Source: Clostridiales bacterium (GTDB lineage Bacteria > Bacillota > Clostridia > Oscillospirales > CAG-272). Taken from it: 37,356 nucleotides of DNA. Location: the NCBI GenBank assembly GCA_003523225.1, contig DPGK01000041.1:1284-38639 (forward strand). The letters are read 5' to 3'. A program made the translations under genes and the position numbers. The notes under the pieces were generated by a model. That model had not been told where the DNA came from. It saw only the letters and a list, made by a program, of their open reading frames with translations, and did no database searches. Shown in pieces: positions 7,454 to 15,424 of this stretch. The number at the start of each line of letters is the position of its first letter. Within the stretch, counting starts at the first letter, position 1.

Positions 7454-8903
7454 TTGACAAGTCCCTTACCGTGAATACGGGCATTTCACGGTCTTCCTTT
7501 CTGTACTGGGCCGGATCCATTATAGCAAGCTGTCGCCAGATGTTCTTACGCATCTCAATAGCTGGACGAAGGCAGTACTTGGTAAATTCACGCACATCAA
7601 CATCCTTCGCACTGCGTACATGAGGGAAGAAGAGCTTTAAGTAGGCAGTAGTAATTCTTTTCACAGCTTCCACATGGCGGATATATGCATCACCAGGCAC
7701 TTCAACCAGTTCATCTACAATTACTCTGTAGCTGGGATCATCACGCAACAAATGCATGATTGTACAGAAATACTCTGAGTTCAGCCCCCATCCAGATATC
7801 TTCATCGCATTGGTCATTGGGGGAATATCCCATCCCTTAATAAAACCATGAAAACGATCGACCATCGCAGAATCATGAAATAGCGCCGGAAGTTTGTCGA
7901 ACATCGGCATAGTCTCATCCATGTCCTTCTTTTCAATATTGCCCAGCAAAATCATTCCGGCGTCCGCAGTTCCATCGTGACCTGGAATGGAAACCTTACC
8001 GTTTTCCATGTAAGTCTGGAGAGAACCGCCCATCTGCTTCTCGTCTTGGAATCTTAGCTTATGAACTTCATCAAATGCTACATAGTCGTTGTTATAAACA
8101 AGTCCCGGCTGACGTTTACTCAGATCATAGAACAGCTTTGCACGAGTCATATATCCCGCTGACAGATTTCCGTATTTGCTGATAGAACCGAAAATATAGG
8201 ATTTGCCGGTTCCGGGAGGCGCTAATTCAATCAAGTTGAGCCTCTTCTCTACAAAAGGAAGAAGTCTTGTAAGGACTGCCCGTTTCTGATTTTCGTCAGC
8301 ATATCCACTTGCGTTGTAGTCTATAGCGCCAAGTAGTATATCAATCCATTCATGAATATCAAACTCAGCCCTAAGTTCCTTATAGTAATCCAAGTCAACC
8401 GTGTACGGGCAAAAGTCCGTAAAGCTAACCAGCTTGATTTTTCCCGGAAGTTTCGGAGACGTTGACGGAAGCCGATACCCCAACTCGACAACGCCCCATA
8501 TCTCATTTCCCTTGACTAATTCATCTTTACATTCAGCCCAAACATCGGGTTCGATTATAGTTTCGGCATTGGTTAATGCAAAGTCTGGAAGAGAGAATGA
8601 AACCATCTGGTCTTTAATGCTTATATCGACAGATATCCGAGTAAGAATCTTTACATGTTCATTTTCAGTTATGATACGGTTCTTAATATTTGTCCATTCA
8701 TCTTTATTCGGCAAAAATGTATGGACAAATTCCATTATCTCCTCAATATCAAACTGGCCCTCAGAATCTTCGAACTTCTTTAAGACCCAATCTCGCAAAA
8801 AGGAGGGGAGCTTTAAGTCCGAGAAAAAGTTGCTCTGCTGAAGATTCTTAAACACCGCCATCTCATCAAAGCACTCTACCAACTTTTCTTCTAATTCAGT
8901 CAA
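7443..8903 (-). CDS. brxL: BREX AAA+ protein BrxL, short form
   Basis: BrxL, an AAA+ protein of BREX systems; known BrxL forms ring-shaped DNA-binding assemblies. About 486 residues. The N-terminal 200 residues match the BrxL start (LPSFLRDWVLKKF, then a long alpha/beta region). The ATPase follows with Walker A APPGTGKS (228-235), Walker B YVAFDEVHK (274-282) and a sensor-like LLGNIEK. The BrxL signatures FHGFIKGWDIPPM and LFHDSAMVDRF are present. Canonical BrxL proteins are about 680-700 residues with a C-terminal Lon-protease-like domain; here the protein ends soon after the ATPase and I see no Lon domain. The start is TTG at 8903, behind AAGGGGGTG, 12 bases after pglZ. Confidence 0.9.
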   Translation of the reverse strand: MTELEEKLVECFDEMAVFKNLQQSNFFSDLKLPSFLRDWVLKKFEDSEGQFDIEEIMEFVHTFLPNKDEWTNIKNRIITENEHVKILTRISVDISIKDQMVSFSLPDFALTNAETIIEPDVWAECKDELVKGNEIWGVVELGYRLPSTSPKLPGKIKLVSFTDFCPYTVDLDYYKELRAEFDIHEWIDILLGAIDYNASGYADENQKRAVLTRLLPFVEKRLNLIELAPPGTGKSYIFGSISKYGNLSAGYMTRAKLFYDLSKRQPGLVYNNDYVAFDEVHKLRFQDEKQMGGSLQTYMENGKVSIPGHDGTADAGMILLGNIEKKDMDETMPMFDKLPALFHDSAMVDRFHGFIKGWDIPPMTNAMKISGWGLNSEYFCTIMHLLRDDPSYRVIVDELVEVPGDAYIRHVEAVKRITTAYLKLFFPHVRSAKDVDVREFTKYCLRPAIEMRKNIWRQLAIMDPAQYRKEDREMPVFTVRDLSNEN

Positions 8904-8915
8904 AAGGACACCCCC

Positions 8916-11192
8916 TTACAAAATATCATTTGATTTAAAGCCTTCTTTTTCAATCCTAAATTCCAGCCCGGTTGCTATCATAGTTCCTCCTGCATACACA
9001 TCAGCTGTATATGTGTTTGCTCTTGTTCGTTTCGACATTTCGATCGAGAAAGAATGCCCGTCTGTTGTATTGGCTTTATATTCCGTATTTCCTACATTAA
9101 CCACGATATCGTCAATTTTAGTTGTAGAGTAAAATTCAATGATTGGGGGCTTCCTGATGCTGCTCATCACGAGTGGTGTCTGCACGATAATCTCAATATC
9201 CCCCGGCACATATGAAAGCTCAATAATTGGCACGGTGACTTCTTCCAAGGTAGCACCTCCATGTACCTCAACGCCCATCAGGCGTCCAGGTTTGAATCTT
9301 TCATAATTTGCAACAACTGCATACTCATCATTTTCGCCGGCCCGTACAATCATTGGCATACTTCCGGTTTGCTCCGTGTATGCACATACACGACCACAAT
9401 GGGTTCCCTTGGCATCAAATTCTCCATCAATCAGCTGGTTCTTCAGGACAACCAAGCGGCTTGCACCGTGATCGGATACCAAAATTGCCTTGGTATACTT
9501 CCCTTTAGCCAGATCCAACTTGATAAGATCGAGCACATGGTCAATAATTTCCAGCTCGCGAATCAGATGTGTCGGATATGGGCTATTTTCCAAAGTGAAA
9601 TTTTCCGCCCCATGGTGCTTAATGTCATCGATCTGCTTAATGTCCTTGCATTGAACATTGTGTTCCGCAAAAAAAGCTAAGAACTCTTTGTTACGTGAGG
9701 TAATTGATGGAAGCTCAGAGCGACAAACCGTAATCTTTGGGAGGAGCTTTTTCTGCTTACTTTTTTCCGAGATATATCCCAGAAATTCAACGCCCATTGC
9801 ATCTATGAAATAGGCAAATGCACCGGACATATCAACGGATTCAATCTTTTCTGAACGCGCAGGAAGAAGCAGATTGTACTCTCTTTTAACAGCTTGCTCC
9901 TCGACAAGACTATAGAATTCTGGAGTGATTCTGTTTTCCAACTTACAGAATTTATAATCCTCAAAATACTGGTTCAGCAGAGCCGCATTGAACTTGTATG
10001 GCATCAGGTATGCATACAGGTCAGGGTAAATATGCTTCAACACACTTCGAAGTTCATCATAAGAGAAGCTTCCTGAATAATCAGCAATACATTCCAGAAT
10101 AAGTTCCTTCTCAAGTCTGTGCAAGTCTGTAAGATAATACAGAGCATCTCTCTTCTTGCATTTGATATATCTGCAATAATCGAAAACTTCATCATCAGAA
10201 ACATCCATCTGATTTAATAAAGCCTTGCGGCAATCATACAGCTTCCAGAAATCAGGCGATTTGCAGTCTAAATCTACAAGACCGCGAACAATCCAATGGA
10301 CAATTTCATCATAAGCCTGTGCCTTCTGACTTGCCAAATCGAGGCATTCGTTTTTAGCGCCAAACCGTTTAAGAGCAATAAAATATAGCCATTTCTTCTC
10401 GTCGGTATAGTCCTGTGAAGCATTGATAAACAATTCCAGATTGCTGTACAAACCAATCTCGTGATTTATGGCGTTGACCCAATCTCCCTGTTCCTGCAGG
10501 AGAGTCAGAGCATAGGCCCATTGCTCATCTGTACCCATGTCTTTGGTTAGCGCCTCTGTAGACTGATCAATACGGCACAACGCATCATATGGATTCGCCT
10601 CCTCAGATATCCTAAATAGTGCATAGGGATAGTCCTCTGGATGATGCTTTGTCTTCACATACAAAGTGTCAGCATCTGCAGACTCAATGGATGCAGGCAA
10701 GCTCTGTATTCCTTCGACCAAGTCTTTGCTTGTGACCTGAAGCAACGGGTTTATGAAAATTATGTGGGGCTTTGGTGTGGCAACACCATCAACGCTATAA
10801 ACCAGTCGATTTAAGCGCAAATCTCTGAAGCTCAGGTAGTCACTGCATTGAAAACACAGTACAACAACATGACCCTCTACACTCATTTGGGCAATAGCCG
10901 TAAGCTGAGAAGAGAGTTCTTTTGCTCCCATGAGTTTCCAACATGTAGTAAATCCAGTCAGAAAGATATTCCCTTGCAAAGTAGCCAAATCATTTAGCAA
11001 ATCTGCAATTCGGGGATTCTCATCTTCTGAACTGTATTTTTCAACAGTCAGAAAGATGTTTCCCCCAACTTTATAATGATCGACTATGGCAGCCATATCT
11101 TCTATAGACTCCACATTTACAAATCGGGGAGTACTTTCATCTTCTCTATTAAGATAGCGGTCTATCGAACTATAACATCTTTCAAGTGTCAA
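8916..11192 (-). CDS. pglZ: BREX type 4 PglZ, alkaline-phosphatase-superfamily protein
   Basis: PglZ, the marker protein of BREX systems. It has an alkaline-phosphatase-type fold, and related PglZ proteins have shown metal-dependent phosphodiesterase activity. Length 758 residues. Residues 1-440 are an all-helical region poorly conserved in motif. The phosphatase-like domain follows with AYFIDAMGVEF (metal Asp about 464), AILVSDHGASRL (573-576 SDHG) and GVEVHGGATLEEVTVPIIEL (His about 645). The last 80 residues look like a beta-rich C-terminal domain. The start is TTG at 11192 with AGGGGG at 7 bases, 16 bases after brxC. No truncation is seen. Confidence 0.92.
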   Translation of the reverse strand: MTLERCYSSIDRYLNREDESTPRFVNVESIEDMAAIVDHYKVGGNIFLTVEKYSSEDENPRIADLLNDLATLQGNIFLTGFTTCWKLMGAKELSSQLTAIAQMSVEGHVVVLCFQCSDYLSFRDLRLNRLVYSVDGVATPKPHIIFINPLLQVTSKDLVEGIQSLPASIESADADTLYVKTKHHPEDYPYALFRISEEANPYDALCRIDQSTEALTKDMGTDEQWAYALTLLQEQGDWVNAINHEIGLYSNLELFINASQDYTDEKKWLYFIALKRFGAKNECLDLASQKAQAYDEIVHWIVRGLVDLDCKSPDFWKLYDCRKALLNQMDVSDDEVFDYCRYIKCKKRDALYYLTDLHRLEKELILECIADYSGSFSYDELRSVLKHIYPDLYAYLMPYKFNAALLNQYFEDYKFCKLENRITPEFYSLVEEQAVKREYNLLLPARSEKIESVDMSGAFAYFIDAMGVEFLGYISEKSKQKKLLPKITVCRSELPSITSRNKEFLAFFAEHNVQCKDIKQIDDIKHHGAENFTLENSPYPTHLIRELEIIDHVLDLIKLDLAKGKYTKAILVSDHGASRLVVLKNQLIDGEFDAKGTHCGRVCAYTEQTGSMPMIVRAGENDEYAVVANYERFKPGRLMGVEVHGGATLEEVTVPIIELSYVPGDIEIIVQTPLVMSSIRKPPIIEFYSTTKIDDIVVNVGNTEYKANTTDGHSFSIEMSKRTRANTYTADVYAGGTMIATGLEFRIEKEGFKSNDIL

Positions 11193-11208
11193 GATGGTGC
11201 CCCCTTTC

Positions 11209-14200
11209 TTAGTTGTCCTTGATAATCTCGATGCCGACAGTCATATTTCCCCTAATCAGCTGCTTTAAGTAGCGCTTTACGTCCTCAACATCCATGCTGT
11301 CAATTTTCTCAAGCGCAGTATCGCAACCTGTCTCATCGTATTTAGCCTGTGCCATCTCTTTGAGCTTTGTCTCAACAGAAGGCAGACCAAGCCATGAATA
11401 CGGTGAGCCAACAGTACGAACCAAATAATCTCTTACATCATCAAGATCCGTCAAAATGACGTCATAGTTTTTGATAATGCACCGCTTAAAAGCTGCATCT
11501 CTTGCTTTTCCGTCCTTTAAGGAATCATAGAAGCTAGCAGATTCCAGATATTCCAGCGCCTTATCAATAGAACCTGCGTCCGGCTGGTTACGATTCAAGG
11601 TATCAAATGCAGCACGAGCCTGTTCAATTTCCGTCTCCGGAACCATGCAAAGAATAGGTGTTTTGAATTGCTCAGACCACTTCTTCGGCGACTCTGTACC
11701 CGTCTTATCGTTCCACAGCTTGCGAAGCTGCATGGATTTACGGGTAAGCTTGAATTCATTAACGGTCTGCTTAACCAAGTTAACATAATCCGATCGCTCC
11801 ATTGTGAAGACATCGTTGCCCTTGATAGCCTGATACAGATCTCGAATCTCATCATCTGTGAACTCGCTCAAATAGAACGAACATGCCTGCTTAAAGATCT
11901 CAATCTGGTTAGAACAGTAAGAAACAAAGTCATTTGCGTGGAGAGTCAGTTGATTTAAGAAATTCTCGCGCTGAGATTCAGGCAAAGAGCCAGATTTCTT
12001 GATGTTATACAGCTGGCTCATGAAACCTTTTAGGTCATTCCAGTAGTTTTCTGCACACAAATATGACATTCTAATTGTCTTGCACTTTGTACACCATTCC
12101 TGCACGGCGTTATCAAATGTAAGAGCACGAGGATTGACCTTATTGCTCTCCACAATAATGCGATATTCAAGAATAACCTCACGGATTTTCTGGTCAGCCG
12201 TTTCTTTGTTCCATACCCAATTTGCAGCATCGGCATCAAATTTCTTTCTCAGTCGATTGATGTACTGCCCATTATCGCTTACAATTTCTGCCAGCTTGAC
12301 CAGCTCACCGCCTTCAAACTGATGAAGATATGCATCCATGCCTTCTTTGCACTTAGCAGAGGAAAGGATTGATTTCAAATCATCAGACGCATCCTCATGT
12401 TCAATACACAGTGCTCCGATAGAAATGGCAATATCGCTATCAGTTTTCTTGCTTGCAGCTCCGCTGTTCGCGATATCACTGAAGCCGTCAATCAGCTCCA
12501 CCATGATATCTTTTTCAGTCTTCAAGTTTTCGGTATCAAGAATATACTTGAGACACCAGATAGGAAAGGAAAGTCCTTTCATCTTGTCTCTAATGCGTTC
12601 TCTTGTCTGTTCAATAGAGGTACACAGATTGCGCTGAATGCCAAAAACATCAGAAGCAACGTCACTGAATTTACGCTCTTCTGGCGTCATAGTGACGATA
12701 AACTTATCCTTATAGCGAGGATTCGGAGTGTTCTGGAGCTTGATAACCTCATCAATCATAAGACGCAGTTTGTCTGTACTCATAACATCGTTTGTGAGGC
12801 CATCTGTATAAGTGAACGAGCTGACAGCATACTCCTTCAGTACAAATGCCAAAACGAAAACAGACAGATTGCACGGCATAAAGCCATACGGCTTATCCAT
12901 CAATACAGAATAAATTTGGCGAATAGAGACACGACCATTCTTCTTAAATTCGTCAGCAATGATCTTCTCTACTTCAATCTTTATCTTGGAAATCAGGAGA
13001 TACGGTTTATCCACCCAATAATTTGGATGCTTCCAAGCGTCTTCACCAATAAAGTTTTCCAGCTTTGTGTTCGGGTTAGAGGAGCTGAAAACGCCCTTTT
13101 TCGTCGTATCTTCAGCAACAGCTGCTTCAACGCCAAACTTCACTGCATTTAGATCCCACATTGACGAAGGGACCGCAGATCCGGTTTCAAGTGAAAGTGG
13201 GTAAATGGTACTGTTAATGAGAGTCAACTCAGCGTACAGTGCGGCCTGCGTAGTTGCACGTTCGCCGGCAGGCTTCTGCTTAGAATAGATGCGATACTCC
13301 CCATTCTCGATGCGTTGACGCCATTTTTTCAGAACATCTTTTGCGTCGCGCTCATATTGACGAGACAAGTCATTGTCTTTGCCCTTCTGGTAGGTCGCAT
13401 TTGCCATTGCGTTTGCATATTGCTCAAGCAAATCATTTCCGAGAGGAGTGATAGATGCATCAATGAAGGTGATATGATAGGAATCATCCTTCAGCAGTTC
13501 ATCAATCATCTTTCCGATTGCAACGCTTTCCTTGTCATCTCTGGCAAAAGTCATGATCGCCATGAGCTTGTTCCCAAGAGAAGACTCCAGATTGCGCAAT
13601 CTGTTAGCCTTAGACTTTAAGTCACTGGCGGAAGCACATTCCAAATGGAATCGTGCCTTCAAAGCACCTGTTAAAGTGATAGCTTCAGAGATTTCGCCCT
13701 GTTCCACCAGTTCAATGGTTGTCTTTTTGCGCATCTGATCCTTCAGTTCTTCAATTACACTGTCATCTGTAACAGACATACGGGCAGCAAACTGATACTT
13801 ACCTCCACCGATAGGCTGCTGATAAAGAATTTTTTCTCTATCCATTTCAGTCGCCAGACGCCCGGCAAGACCCTGATCCAAATCAGAACCTTCAAATGCA
13901 TGATCAATGTTTTCAACATTGGGCACAAACAGATCGACAGAGCTGCCTACCTTCTGAGAAATCGCTTGCATCAGTAGTACTGCTTTCAGGACTCTGCGAT
14001 GATCGGAACTCAGATTCTGATCCTTGACAGCATTATAGTAATCGAGAATGCTGCGAATATCGTGAGCAAGATATTCCTTGCCCTTCTCATAGAAGAAGTC
14101 CCAGAGTTCGTCAATAGTCAGAAGCGGATTGGTATCGAAAGGACCATAATTATCAATATACCACTGGAATCCTTTCAGCTCATCGCCGCGATCGTTCTTA

Positions 14201-15408
14201 ATAAAGTCAAACATACTACGCTGGTTAGAATCAAATGTAGCAGAGATATGCTTCAGGAGCAGAGCTGTATACGGATGAATTGGGAGAATGCTCTGCAACT
14301 CCTTGTCACTGATTTTTGCCTTCTGCATAACCAGCTTGCGTGAACCCTTTGTTCGATCACAGAGTTCGTCTACCGTTTCCTCCCATTCCTTCAGAATCTG
14401 CGGGTCCTCCTTCTTTGTCATGGCAGAACCCATCAGACGGAACGCCATATTATCAGGCAGCGAGATCTCACAGATAGGGTCAATAAATCTGCCCTTAATC
14501 TTGCCGAATTCCTTGTCACCATCAGGGAAGATATGCATAGCATCGTGAGTGACAATCAGCATGTAAAAAGGTGCAGAACTGCTCAAATCGACAATTCTCT
14601 GGAATCCGGTAAGACTGCGCATGTTATTGCGGAAGTATTCCGTAAACTCATCCCAGATGAACATAATTGCCTTCAGATTATTCTCCTGAATGACAGCCTC
14701 AATCCAGGCAGTCAGATGATCAGCATCCAGCTGCAGCATCTGCAAATGACGCTCTTCCGCTACCTTTGTAATCTTCGACATAAGCTCAATCAGGCTGTCA
14801 CCGGTAAAGCTATTGAGATTTGCAATAACAGCATCCGCATCTGCGCCACCGAATATCGGACGGTACGGTCCAGCAAGCAGGCTGTTGAAGAAGTCCTTGT
14901 TCAGAGGATCGTTAATCCACTGAATAACAGAATCCTTTAATGCTGCCTCAGTTGTATCCATACCATTTTCTTTTAACGCGTGCTGAATACTTTCCTGAAT
15001 GGCAAAAACCAGGCTGTCATCGCCATGGATCTTGGAAGAACCGTATCGGTGAACCGTCAAAATCTTCTGCTCTCCGGTTTTCAGTTGCTGGAACTGATTA
15101 TACAAATCATTGCTAAGCTGATCCGGATATTTATCAAAGTAAGCCTTTGTGTCCTCCGGCGAAGCCTCAAGCAACTTCTTCAGAGTTAATACAGCATGAG
15201 ATTTACCGGTACCATAGGCACCCTCAACCCAAATGGATACTTTCTGCTTTCTGGAGAGAACACTTACAGTATCCTTGAGAAGCTTTACAAAGGTTTCATG
15301 CGGATAGAACTTCTTCCAGATATCTGGGTTGTTATTTATTACTTTCTCGTTGATCTGCGGAAAATACTCCGGATCAATGTCAAAATAGTCGCGGTATTTA
15401 TCCAACAT
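11209..15408 (-). CDS. brxC: BREX P-loop ATPase BrxC/PglY
   Basis: A very large P-loop NTPase of the BrxC/PglY family, a core BREX component thought to act with PglZ in recognition or modification complexes. About 1,399 residues. Walker A is GAYGTGKS (63-70) and Walker B is IMFIWDEF (248-254), followed by an ORC/Cdc6-like region (FQRIVDLSSSAPFYMLIVTHDAMHIF, split here as FQRIVDLSSSAPF and MLIVTHDAMHIF) and a long helical C-terminal half rich in charged segments. The frame is open to 15489, but that overlaps brxP. The Met at 15408 (MLDKYRDYFDID) lies 16 bases after the brxP stop behind AAGGGGGAT and fits the family start. It is intact throughout. Confidence 0.92.
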   Translation of the reverse strand: MLDKYRDYFDIDPEYFPQINEKVINNNPDIWKKFYPHETFVKLLKDTVSVLSRKQKVSIWVEGAYGTGKSHAVLTLKKLLEASPEDTKAYFDKYPDQLSNDLYNQFQQLKTGEQKILTVHRYGSSKIHGDDSLVFAIQESIQHALKENGMDTTEAALKDSVIQWINDPLNKDFFNSLLAGPYRPIFGGADADAVIANLNSFTGDSLIELMSKITKVAEERHLQMLQLDADHLTAWIEAVIQENNLKAIMFIWDEFTEYFRNNMRSLTGFQRIVDLSSSAPFYMLIVTHDAMHIFPDGDKEFGKIKGRFIDPICEISLPDNMAFRLMGSAMTKKEDPQILKEWEETVDELCDRTKGSRKLVMQKAKISDKELQSILPIHPYTALLLKHISATFDSNQRSMFDFIKNDRGDELKGFQWYIDNYGPFDTNPLLTIDELWDFFYEKGKEYLAHDIRSILDYYNAVKDQNLSSDHRRVLKAVLLMQAISQKVGSSVDLFVPNVENIDHAFEGSDLDQGLAGRLATEMDREKILYQQPIGGGKYQFAARMSVTDDSVIEELKDQMRKKTTIELVEQGEISEAITLTGALKARFHLECASASDLKSKANRLRNLESSLGNKLMAIMTFARDDKESVAIGKMIDELLKDDSYHITFIDASITPLGNDLLEQYANAMANATYQKGKDNDLSRQYERDAKDVLKKWRQRIENGEYRIYSKQKPAGERATTQAALYAELTLINSTIYPLSLETGSAVPSSMWDLNAVKFGVEAAVAEDTTKKGVFSSSNPNTKLENFIGEDAWKHPNYWVDKPYLLISKIKIEVEKIIADEFKKNGRVSIRQIYSVLMDKPYGFMPCNLSVFVLAFVLKEYAVSSFTYTDGLTNDVMSTDKLRLMIDEVIKLQNTPNPRYKDKFIVTMTPEERKFSDVASDVFGIQRNLCTSIEQTRERIRDKMKGLSFPIWCLKYILDTENLKTEKDIMVELIDGFSDIANSGAASKKTDSDIAISIGALCIEHEDASDDLKSILSSAKCKEGMDAYLHQFEGGELVKLAEIVSDNGQYINRLRKKFDADAANWVWNKETADQKIREVILEYRIIVESNKVNPRALTFDNAVQEWCTKCKTIRMSYLCAENYWNDLKGFMSQLYNIKKSGSLPESQRENFLNQLTLHANDFVSYCSNQIEIFKQACSFYLSEFTDDEIRDLYQAIKGNDVFTMERSDYVNLVKQTVNEFKLTRKSMQLRKLWNDKTGTESPKKWSEQFKTPILCMVPETEIEQARAAFDTLNRNQPDAGSIDKALEYLESASFYDSLKDGKARDAAFKRCIIKNYDVILTDLDDVRDYLVRTVGSPYSWLGLPSVETKLKEMAQAKYDETGCDTALEKIDSMDVEDVKRYLKQLIRGNMTVGIEIIKDN

Positions 15409-15424
15409 CCTGCCATCCCCCTTA

